From Avoscillospira_A sp052117125 (GTDB lineage Bacteria > Bacillota > Clostridia > Oscillospirales > Oscillospiraceae): a stretch of DNA of 64,000 bases. The position numbers and the translations under genes are program-made. The notes beneath the pieces are model-generated. The model had not been told where the DNA came from, did not search any database, and saw only the letters and a program-made list of their open reading frames with translations. Numbering within the stretch: position 1 is the stretch's first letter; the number at the start of each line of letters is the position of its first letter. The stretch covers positions 1-64,000 of the forward strand of contig NZ_JBQKJT010000011.1 of assembly GCF_052117125.1 (NCBI RefSeq), written 5' to 3'. Shown one piece after another: positions 16,088 to 24,703 of the stretch.

Positions 16088-16911
16088 CGGGAAGGCTCCC
16101 TCCTTTGGGTCAGCTTGGTGCGGCGGCGCTTCAGGTCCCGCAGCTGCAACAGGTTCATGGCTACCATCAGCAGAAGAATCACGCCGAACATCAATGCGAA
16201 CAGGGCGTAGATTTTTGGCTGAATGGGCTTTTTGGTGTAGTTGTAAATTTCCACCGGCAGGGTGACGAAGTCGGAGCCGGTGACAAAATAGCTGATGACG
16301 AAGTCGTCCAGACTCATGGTGAACGCCATCAGCGCACCGGAGACAATGCCCGGCAGAATCTCGTGGATGACCACTTTGGTAAAGGCCTGGAAGGGGGTAC
16401 AGCCCAGGTCCTGGGCCGCCTCGGCCAAATCCGGGTCCATCTGTACCAGCTTGGGCATCACCGACAGAATGACATAGGGCAGATTGAACGTCACATGGGC
16501 AATCAGCAGCGTCCAGAACCCCAGGATGGAGTTGATTTTCAGCATGGTACCGGCAAAGGCAAAGAGCAGGGCCAGGGCCACGCCGGTGACGATCTCCGGG
16601 TTGGTCAGGGGAATGTTGGTGACGCCCAGAACGATGCGGCGCATGCGGCCCCGCATGGCGTGGATGCCCAGAGCGGCCATGGTGCCCAGAATGGTGGCGA
16701 TGAGGCTGGACAGGACTGCCACCAGCACCGAATTGCCCAAAAGCCGCAGCAGGGACCCATCCCGGAACAGTTCGCCGTACTGGGAGAAGGTGAAGCCCTT
16801 CCAAACGGCCATATCGGTGCCCTGGTTGAAGGAGGACACCACCAGCAGAATCATGGGGATATAGAGGAAGAGGAACACCAGAAAGGTAAAAATTTTATTA
16901 AAGCGTCTCAC
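16084..16911 (-). CDS. potC: Polyamine ABC transporter permease
   Basis: A 275-residue inner-membrane permease with about six helices. The EAA-loop-type segment AEAAQDLGCTPFQAFTKVVIHEILPGIVSGAL is present (about residues 167-198; this loop contacts the ATPase PotA). The N-terminus MRRFNKIFTFLVF is typical of PotC. The start is a GTG at 16911 that overlaps the potB stop (GTGA) and follows AAGGAGTGG. It pairs with PotB to form the channel of a spermidine/putrescine importer. Confidence 0.92.
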   Translation of the reverse strand: MRRFNKIFTFLVFLFLYIPMILLVVSSFNQGTDMAVWKGFTFSQYGELFRDGSLLRLLGNSVLVAVLSSLIATILGTMAALGIHAMRGRMRRIVLGVTNIPLTNPEIVTGVALALLFAFAGTMLKINSILGFWTLLIAHVTFNLPYVILSVMPKLVQMDPDLAEAAQDLGCTPFQAFTKVVIHEILPGIVSGALMAFTMSLDDFVISYFVTGSDFVTLPVEIYNYTKKPIQPKIYALFALMFGVILLLMVAMNLLQLRDLKRRRTKLTQRREPSR

Positions 16912-17723
16912 AGGGTAGCCACTCCTTCCTCGTCATCGGTGCCAGAGAAGTGGTTCATCAGGCCCACGCACAGGAAGATCAACGCCATGAGAATTAACGA
17001 CATGGCGGCGCCCAGGTTGGGGTTGTAAGCGCCCTTGAACTGGGACTCGATGACATCGCCAATGAGGACCGCGCCGGGGCTACCCAGCTTCTGGGAGATA
17101 TAGAAGGTGGACACGGCAGGGACGAAGACCATGGTGATGCCGGAGACAATGCCGGGCACCGACAGGGGCAGAATAACCTTGGTGAACACCTGTACCTGAT
17201 TGCAGCCCAGGTCCTGGGCGGCCTCAATGAGCCGCCGGTCGATTTTGATGAGGACCGTGTAGAGGGGCATAATCATAAAGGGCAGATAGTTGTAAACCAT
17301 GCCCAGGATGACGGCGCCTGTGTTGCGGATCAGGGGCAGGGGGGCGAGACCCAGGGAGCGGAGAAAGTTGTTGATGATACCGGTGTCCTCCAGCAGGGAG
17401 ACCCAGGCCATGGTTCGCAGCAGGAAGCTCAGGCACATGGGCAGCATAATGAGCATATAGTAGATTTTTTGCCGGGTGGGACTGGCCAGGGACATGCAGT
17501 AGGCCACGGGATAGCCGATCAGCAGACACAGGATACTGGAAAAAATGGACATCCAGGCCGACCGCAGCAAAATGGGTAGATATGCCCCCAGCCGCTGGAT
17601 ATTGGACAGAGTGAATTGACCGGTTCCATCGGTAAACGCGAAATAAAAGACGATGCCCAGGGGAATCAGGGTGAACAAAATCATCCAAATCACATAGGGG
17701 CCGGACAGCCAGCTACGCTTCAT
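16908..17723 (-). CDS. potB: Polyamine ABC transporter permease
   Basis: A 271-residue permease with six predicted helices. The EAA loop is visible as EAAQDLGCNQVQVFTKVILPL. The N-terminus MKRSWLSGPYVIWMILFTLIPL matches PotB. The ATG at 17723 overlaps the end of potA by 11 nt and follows GGAGGGCGGCGA; upstream in-frame ATGs would lie well inside potA. It forms the membrane heterodimer with PotC. Confidence 0.92.
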   Translation of the reverse strand: MKRSWLSGPYVIWMILFTLIPLGIVFYFAFTDGTGQFTLSNIQRLGAYLPILLRSAWMSIFSSILCLLIGYPVAYCMSLASPTRQKIYYMLIMLPMCLSFLLRTMAWVSLLEDTGIINNFLRSLGLAPLPLIRNTGAVILGMVYNYLPFMIMPLYTVLIKIDRRLIEAAQDLGCNQVQVFTKVILPLSVPGIVSGITMVFVPAVSTFYISQKLGSPGAVLIGDVIESQFKGAYNPNLGAAMSLILMALIFLCVGLMNHFSGTDDEEGVATL

Positions 17724-18834
17724 CTTCGCCGCCCTCCGCAATCTCGTCGTATTCCGCCGAATAGGAGCTGTAATCACCGAACATGCCGGAGTATTCGCTC
17801 TTCTTCATGACGTGGATATCCTCGGGATTCAGCCGGATGCCGATGTAGGAGCCGACCTCCTGGTAGTCGGTGGACTGAATCAGCCACTTGAAGCCCTTGA
17901 AATCCACGATGATATCGTAGTGGACGCCCTTAAAGGTGATGGCCGTGACGGTGCCGCACAGGTGGCCGTCGTCGGCGGGGACAATGTCGATATCTTCCGG
18001 GCGGATGACCACGTCCACCGGCTCATCCTTGGCAAAGCCTTTGTCGAGACAGGGGAACTGACGGCCGAAGAACTCCACCAGCAGGTCCTGCCGCATGATG
18101 CCGTCAAGGATATTGGACTCGCCGATGAAATCGGCTACAAAGGCGTTTTTCGGCTCGTTGTAAATATCCTCCGGGCGGCCAATCTGCTGAATGTGGCCCT
18201 TGTCCATGACCACAATGGTGTCGGACATGGTCAGCGCTTCTTCCTGGTCGTGGGTGACATAGATAAAGGTGATGCCCATGGCCTGCTGAATGCGCTTCAA
18301 TTCGTTCTGCATATCCTTGCGGAGACGCAGGTCCAGGGCGCCCAGGGGCTCATCCAGCAGCAGAACCTTGGGCCGGTTGACCAGGGCGCGGGCGATGGCC
18401 ACCCGCTGCTGCTGTCCGCCGGACAGAGACGTGACCTTGCGGTTCTCAAAGCCCCTGAGACTGACAATATCCAGCATCTCCATGACCCGCTCGTCGATTT
18501 CCCGTTCGCTGAGTTTGGCCAGCCGAAGGCCAAAGGCAATGTTGTCGTAGACGTCCAGGTGAGGGAACAGGGCGTAACGCTGGAACACCGTGTTGATCTT
18601 GCGCTTGTGGGGCGGCAGCTCGTTGATGCGCTGGCCGTCAAAGAGAATTTCACCGGAGGTGGGTGTCAAAAAACCGCCGATCATCCGCAGCGTTGTCGTC
18701 TTGCCGCAGCCGCTGGGACCCAGCAGCGTGAGAAATTCGTGGTCATTGATATATAGGTTGATCCCTTTGAGGATGGTTTCGCCATCTTCAAAGGTCATGG
18801 TCAGGTCCGTCAAGCGGATGAGTTCCTTTGCCAT
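17713..18834 (-). CDS. potA: Polyamine ABC transporter ATPase
   Basis: A 373-residue ATPase that powers polyamine uptake. Walker A is GPSGCGKTTT, the signature is LSGGQQQR, Walker B is VLLLDEPLGALD, followed by YVTHDQEEA. The C-terminal about 130 residues form the TOBE-type regulatory domain. The order potA-potB-potC-potD on one strand with overlapping ends is the classical operon. AGAGAGG precedes the ATG, which follows a near-consensus promoter at 18899-18927. Confidence 0.94.
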   Translation of the reverse strand: MAKELIRLTDLTMTFEDGETILKGINLYINDHEFLTLLGPSGCGKTTTLRMIGGFLTPTSGEILFDGQRINELPPHKRKINTVFQRYALFPHLDVYDNIAFGLRLAKLSEREIDERVMEMLDIVSLRGFENRKVTSLSGGQQQRVAIARALVNRPKVLLLDEPLGALDLRLRKDMQNELKRIQQAMGITFIYVTHDQEEALTMSDTIVVMDKGHIQQIGRPEDIYNEPKNAFVADFIGESNILDGIMRQDLLVEFFGRQFPCLDKGFAKDEPVDVVIRPEDIDIVPADDGHLCGTVTAITFKGVHYDIIVDFKGFKWLIQSTDYQEVGSYIGIRLNPEDIHVMKKSEYSGMFGDYSSYSAEYDEIAEGGEDEA

Positions 18835-18898
18835 GCTCCGCCCTCTCTTTCTTCGGAATGGTGGCCCACGGAAGCGGCGCTCCGCAGGCCATAGAATG

Positions 18899-18927
18899 AC
18901 TATATAAAATAAAGGAGTCGATGTCAA
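18899..18927 (-). promoter_or_regulatory. potABCD promoter
   Basis: On the minus strand TTGACA (18927-18922), 17-bp spacer, TATAGT (18904-18899). Confidence 0.82.
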
Positions 18928-18952
18928 CGAAAATCGACGGATTTCGCCGCGT

Positions 18953-19918
18953 TTACCATGTATAACCCGGGAAATACTGCTCCACGAAGTCCACATCTTC
19001 CACCTGGAACGTCTTTCCGTCCAGGTGGGAGAGACATCCGGCGTCGGTGGTGAAGGTGAACGTCAGCTTGTAGGAGTAGAGGGCCTGGAATTTTCGGTCA
19101 TAGCGCTTGTCCAGCTTTCCATACTTGCCGTCGCCCAGGAGCGGGTGTCCGGCGGCAGCCATCTGGGCGCGAATCTGATGAGTTCGACCGGTGATCAACT
19201 CACACTCCACCAGGGACAGGCCGTTGCGGGTACACAGGGTTTTGTAACGGGTCACCGACGTTTTAGCGCCGGGCTGGGACGTCTTCGTCACATAGACACG
19301 GTTTTTGGCGGCGTCCTTGAAAATATAGCCCTCCAGCTTGCCCTCCGGCGGCTTGGGGGTACCGTAGACGATGCAGAGATACCGCTTGTCCAATTCCCGG
19401 TCCCGGATTTTCTGGTTGAGAATGCGCAGGGCCTCGGCGGTCTTGGCGGCGATGACAATGCCGCCGGTGTTCCGATCGATGCGGTTGCACAGTGCGGGCG
19501 TAAAACTGTTTTCCTCCCGGGGACGCCACTCCCGCTTGGCGTAGAGATACGCCTGGATGTGGTCAATCAAGGTTTTGCCGTATTCCGCACCGTCGTGGGG
19601 GTGGACCGCCTGGCCGGGTTTTTTGTCCACCAGCAGAATGTGCTCATCCTCGTAGACAATGTGCAGCTTGGGAGTGGAAACAGTCAGATAGGCATTTTCC
19701 GCTTTGGGGGTTTCAAAAAACTCGTCGTTGATATATAATTGCAGTACGTTGCCCTCCACCAATCGGGTGTCGCGGCTGGCGCCTTTGCCGTTGACCTTGA
19801 TCCGCTTGAGACGGATGTATTTCTGTAACAGGCTGGCCGGCAGCAGGGGAACGGATTTGGCCACGAAGCGGTCCAGCCGCTGGCCGGCGTCGTTGCGTCC
19901 GATGTGCAGTTCTTTCAT
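18953..19918 (-). CDS. RluA-family pseudouridine synthase
   Basis: A 321-residue RNA pseudouridine synthase. Residues 1-about 70 are an S4-like RNA-binding domain. The catalytic motif CNRIDRNTGGIVI near residue 145 holds the essential Asp (family consensus HRLDxxTSG), and GRTHQIRAQMAAAGHPLLGD closes the active site. It is closest to the RluC/RluD group acting on 23S rRNA, but the target uridine cannot be fixed from sequence. The ATG at 19918 follows GGAGGCAC; longer in-frame starts lack a site. It has its own promoter at 19950-19978. Confidence 0.88.
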   Translation of the reverse strand: MKELHIGRNDAGQRLDRFVAKSVPLLPASLLQKYIRLKRIKVNGKGASRDTRLVEGNVLQLYINDEFFETPKAENAYLTVSTPKLHIVYEDEHILLVDKKPGQAVHPHDGAEYGKTLIDHIQAYLYAKREWRPREENSFTPALCNRIDRNTGGIVIAAKTAEALRILNQKIRDRELDKRYLCIVYGTPKPPEGKLEGYIFKDAAKNRVYVTKTSQPGAKTSVTRYKTLCTRNGLSLVECELITGRTHQIRAQMAAAGHPLLGDGKYGKLDKRYDRKFQALYSYKLTFTFTTDAGCLSHLDGKTFQVEDVDFVEQYFPGYTW

Positions 19919-19949
19919 AGTGTGCCTCCGTTGTGTGGTTCGTACTCCC

Positions 19950-19978
19950 ATCATGTACGGTGGAACGGGGAATGTCAA
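19950..19978 (-). promoter_or_regulatory. Promoter of the pseudouridine synthase gene
   Basis: On the minus strand TTGACA (19978-19973), 17-bp spacer, CATGAT (19955-19950). Confidence 0.7.
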
Positions 19979-20020
19979 GGGCCTGGAATCACATTTTTTA
20001 AATTTTTTGTAAAAAAGGGT

Positions 20021-20049
20021 TTGACAATTCCGGAAACATACTATACAAT
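20021..20049 (+). promoter_or_regulatory. DUF177-rpmF promoter
   Basis: TTGACA (20021-20026), 17-bp spacer, TACAAT (20044-20049). Confidence 0.8.
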
Positions 20050-20084
20050 ATACCCTGCACGACTAATGGAGTGGGTGAACGCAT

Positions 20085-20582
20085 ATGCTGCTAGGATTGT
20101 CCAAGATCATCGACTGCCCCGGTGGCATCGTTCCGTTTGAAATGACACTGGATTTGCGCGAAGAAACCTTCGGCGGCGGACGGCCGGTTACGGAACCGGT
20201 ACGCTGTACCGGACAGGTTCGCAACACAGCCGGTGTCCTGGTTCTCACCGGCACCCTGGAAACGCGGCTCCACGGCACTTGCGACCGTTGCGCCACGGAA
20301 TTTTCCCGGGACGTACGGTTCCCTGTGGAGGCTATTTTGGTCCGGGAACTGGCCGACGAGGACAACGCCGACGAGTGGACGTTCCTGCTGGACGGCGATA
20401 ACGCCGATCTGGACGACATTATGACTACGGCCTTTGTGTTGTCCATGGATTCCAAGCTCCTGTGCAGCGAGGACTGTAAAGGACTTTGCGCCAAATGCGG
20501 CAAGAACCTCAACGAGGGACCCTGCCAGTGCAAACCCGATGTGGATCCACGCTTTGCTGCGTTGCAGCAGCTGCTACAATAA
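20085..20582 (+). CDS. DUF177 (YceD-like) protein
   Basis: A 165-residue protein of the DUF177/YceD family, which is genetically linked to ribosomal protein L32 and, in plants and E. coli, to 23S rRNA accumulation. Cys pairs CDRC (about residue 65) and CSEDCKGLCAKCGKNL (about 128-143) may bind zinc. It sits directly upstream of rpmF, its near-universal partner. GGAGTGGGTG precedes the ATG. Confidence 0.88.
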   Translation: MLLGLSKIIDCPGGIVPFEMTLDLREETFGGGRPVTEPVRCTGQVRNTAGVLVLTGTLETRLHGTCDRCATEFSRDVRFPVEAILVRELADEDNADEWTFLLDGDNADLDDIMTTAFVLSMDSKLLCSEDCKGLCAKCGKNLNEGPCQCKPDVDPRFAALQQLLQ

Positions 20583-20629
20583 TTTACAAGCCCATGCCGA
20601 AAGGCATTTAGACCAAGGAGGTGTCACAA

Positions 20630-20815
20630 ATGGCTGTACCCAAGTGTAAAGTTTCCAAGGCAAGACGCGACAAGAGACGCAACTCTCACTGGAAGATTTC
20701 CATCCCCGGCGTAGTCGCTTGCCCCAAGTGCGGCGCTCCCCGTCTGCCCCACAGAGCATGCAAGGCTTGCGGAACATACAACGGACGTGAAGTCGTTGCT
20801 GTCGAGGCGAAGTAA
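20630..20815 (+). CDS. rpmF: 50S ribosomal protein L32
   Basis: A 61-residue ribosomal protein beginning MAVPKCKVSKARRDKRR, the L32 signature, with the zinc-type pairs CPKC and CKAC. AAGGAGGTG lies ideally before the ATG at 20630, so that start was preferred to the in-frame GTG at 20621. It is co-transcribed with DUF177 and followed by a terminator. The Cys-containing (C+) form does not point to zinc-starvation regulation. Confidence 0.97.
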   Translation: MAVPKCKVSKARRDKRRNSHWKISIPGVVACPKCGAPRLPHRACKACGTYNGREVVAVEAK

Positions 20816-20834
20816 GTCCCAATGCAAAGAAACT

Positions 20835-20870
20835 AAGAGGCCGGTCCTTGGATCTGCCTCTTTTTCTTTT
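20835..20870 (+). terminator. rpmF terminator
   Basis: AAGAGGC pairs with GCCTCTT across a 14-base loop, followed by a T-rich tract. Confidence 0.7.
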
Positions 20871-20899
20871 GCCTTCGACAGGAACCGAGGGCTTTCCGG

Positions 20900-20928
20900 T
20901 TGACCGGACCGGCGGCCCATGTCATAAT
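20900..20928 (+). promoter_or_regulatory. der-plsY-gpsA promoter
   Basis: TTGACC (20900-20905), 17-bp spacer, CATAAT (20923-20928). Confidence 0.65.
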
Positions 20929-20987
20929 AGAATTGGCGTAGTTCCAAAGGGGCTGCGCCTCGGACAAACCATATAGGAGGTGTCTGC

Positions 20988-22316
20988 ATGGCAAAGCCCA
21001 TTGTAGCCATTGTGGGCCGGCCCAACGTGGGCAAGTCCCTGTTATTCAATAAACTGACCGGCCGCCGGACAGCCATCGTGGAGGACACACCCGGCGTCAC
21101 CCGGGACCGCCTTTACGGCGACTGCGAATGGAACGGCCGGACCTTTTCCCTGGTGGATACCGGCGGTATCGAGCCGGGTACCGACAGCGAGATGCTGCAA
21201 TTCATGCGCCGTCAGGCGGAAATCGCCATTGAGACAGCGGATGTCATCATCATGGTCACCGATGTGACCGTGGGCCTCACTGCTGCCGACAGCGCCGTGG
21301 GCTCCATGCTCCAGCGGTCCAAAAAGCCGGTGGTCCTGGCTGTCAACAAGTGCGACAGCGTTGGCCAGGTCAATGCCGACGTCTACGAATTCTACGCTCT
21401 GGGTCTGGGCGATCCCATTGAGGTCTCCGCCGTCCACGGCCACGGCACCGGCGATCTGCTGGACGCCTGTGTGGCTGCTTTCCCGGAGGAAGTGGAGGAG
21501 GAAGAGGACGAGGATGTCATCAAGGTGGCCATCATCGGCAAGCCCAACGTGGGCAAGTCCAGTCTGCTCAACCGCATTCTGGGCGAAGAACGCGTGATTG
21601 TGTCCAATGTGGCCGGCACCACCCGGGATGCCATCGACAGTTATTTTGAAAACGAACACGGCAAGTATCTGTTTATCGATACCGCCGGTATGCGCCGGAA
21701 ATCCAAGGTGGACGACGCCATTGAGCGCTACAGCAACCTGCGGACCATCAGCGCCATTGAGCGGGCCGACGTTTGTTTGATTCTGGTGGATGCTCAGGAG
21801 GGCGTTACCGACCAGGATACCAAGATTGCCGGTCTGGCCCACGAGGCTGGAAAAGCCAGCATCATCGTTGTCAACAAGTGGGACGCCGTGGAAAAGGACA
21901 CCAACACCATGGCCAAGATGACGGAAGAGGTCCGCCGGGATTTGGCCTATATGACCTATGCGCCGGTGGTGTACCTGTCGGCGCTGACGGGCCAGCGGGT
22001 AGATCGGATTTTTGAAGAGATTAACGCCGTGTCCAACGCCGCTGCCATGCGCATCACCACCGGTATGCTCAACAACATTCTGGAGGACGCCATGGCCCGG
22101 GTGCAGCCGCCGTCGGACAAGGGCCGCCGCCTGAAGATCTACTATATGACCCAGGCCGGCGTCAAGCCGCCCCACTTTGTCATCTTCTGCAACGATGCCC
22201 GGTTGTTCCACTTCTCCTATCAGCGGTATCTGGAAAATCAGATTCGCTCGGTGTTTGGTCTGGTGGGTACGCCGGTGCGCATCACCATCCGGCAGAAAGG
22301 GGATAAGGAGGGATGA
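20988..22316 (+). CDS. der: Ribosome-assembly GTPase Der (EngA)
   Basis: A 442-residue double-GTPase needed for 50S subunit maturation. The first G domain has GRPNVGKSLLF at residues 10-20 and DTPGVTRDR; the second has GKPNVGKSSLL near residue 184 and NVAGTTRDAID, NKWD. A KH-like domain ends the protein. The first P-loop has Leu18 where Thr is usual (GKSTLF). TAGGAGGTG precedes the ATG. It overlaps plsY by 4 nt. Confidence 0.96.
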   Translation: MAKPIVAIVGRPNVGKSLLFNKLTGRRTAIVEDTPGVTRDRLYGDCEWNGRTFSLVDTGGIEPGTDSEMLQFMRRQAEIAIETADVIIMVTDVTVGLTAADSAVGSMLQRSKKPVVLAVNKCDSVGQVNADVYEFYALGLGDPIEVSAVHGHGTGDLLDACVAAFPEEVEEEEDEDVIKVAIIGKPNVGKSSLLNRILGEERVIVSNVAGTTRDAIDSYFENEHGKYLFIDTAGMRRKSKVDDAIERYSNLRTISAIERADVCLILVDAQEGVTDQDTKIAGLAHEAGKASIIVVNKWDAVEKDTNTMAKMTEEVRRDLAYMTYAPVVYLSALTGQRVDRIFEEINAVSNAAAMRITTGMLNNILEDAMARVQPPSDKGRRLKIYYMTQAGVKPPHFVIFCNDARLFHFSYQRYLENQIRSVFGLVGTPVRITIRQKGDKEG

Positions 22317-22945
22317 GCGCGTTCTGGCTGTTCTTTGCAATCACAGCGGTTGCGGGATATCTGCTGGGCAATCTCAACGGCGCCATCCTGATTTCCCGCC
22401 TGGTCATGAAGGAGGACGTCCGCACCAAGGGCAGCGGCAACGCGGGCCTGACCAACTTTCACCGCACCTACGGCGGTCTGTCCACGTTTCTGGTGCTGGG
22501 CATCGATGTGGTTAAGACCGTGGTGGCGGCGCTCCTGGGTACCTGGCTCCTGGGGCGCTTCGGCTATGGGGACCTGGGTCGTATGCTGGGCGGATTCTGT
22601 GCGGTTCTGGGTCATATGTTTCCCATTGCTTTTCAGTTCCGCGGCGGCAAGGGCATTCTCAGCGCCGCCACCCTGGCGGCCATGATGGACTGGCGGCTCT
22701 TCCTGGCCCTGCTGGTGATGTTTGTCATCGTGGTCTATTTTACCAAATATGTTTCTTTGGGCTCCTGCCTGGGGGCGGTCCTGTTTGTCCCGGCCTTTTT
22801 CATCCTCTATCCGGGCCGGTGGGCGATCATCGCCCAGGCGGTGATTCTGGCGGCTCTGGTTCTCTATAAGCACCGGAGCAACATCCGCAGACTGATCAAA
22901 GGGGAGGAGAACAAGCTTTCCTTCCACAAAAAACAAAAAAGCTGA
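22313..22945 (+). CDS. plsY: Glycerol-3-phosphate acyltransferase PlsY
   Basis: A 210-residue membrane enzyme transferring acyl groups from acyl-phosphate to glycerol-3-phosphate, the first step of phospholipid synthesis. The motifs KGSGNAGLTN, GHMFPIAFQFRGGKG and a cytosolic loop match PlsY, with about five helices. The ATG overlaps the der stop (ATGA) and follows AAGGAGGG. gpsA, which supplies its substrate, is the next gene. Confidence 0.93.
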   Translation: MSAFWLFFAITAVAGYLLGNLNGAILISRLVMKEDVRTKGSGNAGLTNFHRTYGGLSTFLVLGIDVVKTVVAALLGTWLLGRFGYGDLGRMLGGFCAVLGHMFPIAFQFRGGKGILSAATLAAMMDWRLFLALLVMFVIVVYFTKYVSLGSCLGAVLFVPAFFILYPGRWAIIAQAVILAALVLYKHRSNIRRLIKGEENKLSFHKKQKS

Positions 22946-22975
22946 TAAACGCATAGAATTGAGGAGGCGACGGAT

Positions 22976-23971
22976 ATGGAAATCGCAGTGGTAGGCAGCG
23001 GCGGTTGGGGTACGGCTCTGGCGCGGCTGCTGGTAAAAAACGGCCATGAGGTCACCTTGTGGTCTTTCCATGAGCAGGAGGCCCGGTCTCTGTCTGAAAC
23101 CCGGGAGAATCGGCTGCTCAAGGGTGTGATGCTGCCGGACATGCACTTCACCAGCGACCCGGCCTGCGTGGCGGGCAAACGTCTGGTGGTCATGGCGTCG
23201 CCGTCCTTTGCTGTGCGCGCTACGGCGGAGCAGGTGGCGCCTCATCTGCGGGAGGATGCGGTGCTGGTCTCTGTGTCCAAGGGCATTGAGGCGGGGACGT
23301 CCAAGCGGCTCAGCGAGATCCTCCGGGAGGTCACGGGCCGGACGGTGGCGGTGCTCTGCGGTCCGTCTCACGCTGAGGAGGTGGCCAGGGACATCCCCAC
23401 GGGCTGCGTGGCGGCCTGTGAAGACATCGCCGTGGCGGAGATGGTGCAGGACGTCTTTATGAACGAGCGGTTCCGGGTGTATGCCAGTACCGATGTGGTG
23501 GGCGTAGAACTGGGCGCTGCCCTGAAGAACGTCATTGCCCTCTGCGCCGGTATTTCCGACGGTATGGGCTTTGGCGATAACACCAAGGCCTTGCTGATGA
23601 CCCGCGGTTTGACGGAAGTGGCCCGCCTGGGCGTGGCCATGGGGGGCCAAAAAGAGACCTTCGCCGGATTGGCCGGCGTGGGTGATTTGATTGTCACCTG
23701 CACGTCCATGCACTCCCGCAACCGCCGGGCCGGCATTCTCATCGGCCAGGGCAAGAATGTCCAGGAGGCCATGGAAGAGGTGGGCGCCGTGGTGGAGGGT
23801 TACTACGCCGCCAAATCCGCCTATGAACTGGCGGAAAAGGCCCATGTGGAGATGCCCATTGTCCGGCAGGCCTATGCCACCCTCTATGAAGGCTGCGACC
23901 CCGGCGCGGCGCTGCATGCGCTCATGGGACGCGAAAAACGTCATGAATTTGAAGATGTTGGCTGGAATTGA
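22976..23971 (+). CDS. gpsA: Glycerol-3-phosphate dehydrogenase [NAD(P)+]
   Basis: A 331-residue cytoplasmic enzyme that reduces dihydroxyacetone phosphate to glycerol-3-phosphate. The N-terminal GSGGWGTALARLL binds the nucleotide; GVELGAALKNVIAL holds the catalytic Lys, followed by GLAGVGDLIVTCTS and SRNRRAG. GAGGAGGCGACGG precedes the ATG. It lies with plsY, the consumer of its product, and der in one operon, the usual order in Clostridia. Confidence 0.96.
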   Translation: MEIAVVGSGGWGTALARLLVKNGHEVTLWSFHEQEARSLSETRENRLLKGVMLPDMHFTSDPACVAGKRLVVMASPSFAVRATAEQVAPHLREDAVLVSVSKGIEAGTSKRLSEILREVTGRTVAVLCGPSHAEEVARDIPTGCVAACEDIAVAEMVQDVFMNERFRVYASTDVVGVELGAALKNVIALCAGISDGMGFGDNTKALLMTRGLTEVARLGVAMGGQKETFAGLAGVGDLIVTCTSMHSRNRRAGILIGQGKNVQEAMEEVGAVVEGYYAAKSAYELAEKAHVEMPIVRQAYATLYEGCDPGAALHALMGREKRHEFEDVGWN

Positions 23972-23986
23972 CAAATTATTGTGTTT

Positions 23987-24048
23987 TTTGTACGATTGAA
24001 AGATTAAATTTTGTTTAAGATTCTGATTTTTATTGTAAATCGTACAAA
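23987..24048. repeat. 11-bp inverted repeat around the 24033 promoter
   Basis: TTTGTACGATT (23987-23997) and AATCGTACAAA (24038-24048) are perfect inverted copies, centres 51 bp apart. The right copy overlaps the end of the -35 and the spacer of the promoter. This looks like a pair of operator half-sites, or arms of a large loop, rather than a terminator. Confidence 0.6.
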
Positions 24049-24061
24049 GATGCGCTATACT
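24033..24061 (+). promoter_or_regulatory. Promoter for the CmpB-like/HD gene pair
   Basis: TTGTAA (24033-24038), 17-bp spacer, TATACT (24056-24061). The leader contains a CGGCAG/CTGCCG stem at 24083-24108. Confidence 0.68.
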
Positions 24062-24130
24062 AATGACACAAAATCCTAGGGGCGGCAGCGCCGGGTCTCT
24101 GCCTGCCGTCCGTCGTAAAAGGTGATAAAA

Positions 24131-24703
24131 TTGAGGACCATGTTTTATCCGGAGGCCGTGTCGCTCTCGGTGCTGATCAACGTGTTCTTTCTTTACAGCT
24201 TTTTGGGATGGCTTATGGAGTGCATCGTCATTCGCCGGGAAAAGGGCCATTGGGAAAACCGCGGCTTTGCCCACAGTCCCTTCTGCATTATCTATGGTTT
24301 TGGTTCCATGCTGGGCTATGCGGCGCTGAACCCGCTGGCGGACAATCTGGTGCTGCTGTTTTTTGTCGGCGCTCTGACGGCCACGGGGTTTGAATACCTG
24401 GTGGGTCGGGCCATGCAGCGGCTGTTCGGAGATTTCTGGTGGGACTATTCGGAGAAGAAATTCAACTACAAAGGCATTCTCTGCCTGGAGAGCACCATGG
24501 GCTGGGGACTGCTGGCGCTGTTTGTCATCCTGTTTTTGCATAAAACAGTGTTCTGGCTGGTGCTCCATCTGTCGGAGCGGACCAGTTGGTGGCTGTCCTT
24601 TGCGCTTAGTGTGATCTATCTGGTGGATTTTATTGTCAGTGCCAAGAAGGCCCGCCGGGAATTCCGCGGCGGGCTGGAGATGGGGAAGGAGGAACGGTTT
24701 TGA
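24131..24703 (+). CDS. CmpB-like (PF06541-type) membrane protein, second copy
   Basis: A 190-residue membrane protein with about five helices. FFLYSFLGWLMECIV followed by NRGFAHSPFCIIYGFG is the same family signature as the protein at 6912. Function unknown. The start is uncertain: I chose the TTG at 24131 because AAAAGGTG ends six bases before it; GTG 24122 and ATG 24140 are in-frame alternatives. It overlaps the HD-domain gene by 4 nt (TTGA). Confidence 0.72.
   Translation: MRTMFYPEAVSLSVLINVFFLYSFLGWLMECIVIRREKGHWENRGFAHSPFCIIYGFGSMLGYAALNPLADNLVLLFFVGALTATGFEYLVGRAMQRLFGDFWWDYSEKKFNYKGILCLESTMGWGLLALFVILFLHKTVFWLVLHLSERTSWWLSFALSVIYLVDFIVSAKKARREFRGGLEMGKEERF

Noticed and set aside
14891..16804. 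Single long minus-strand frame joining potD to part of the potC region.
   Set aside because: The upstream half is out of frame with potC, whose motifs are clear. potD starts at the TTG at 16087 with a signal peptide.
24083..24108. CGGCAG/CTGCCG stem as a terminator for gpsA.
   Set aside because: It lies downstream of the next promoter and lacks a T-run; more likely a leader hairpin.
22238..24568. 776-residue minus-strand frame across plsY, gpsA and the CmpB-like gene.
   Set aside because: It is the mirror of three recognisable genes; no ribosome binding site and no family motif.
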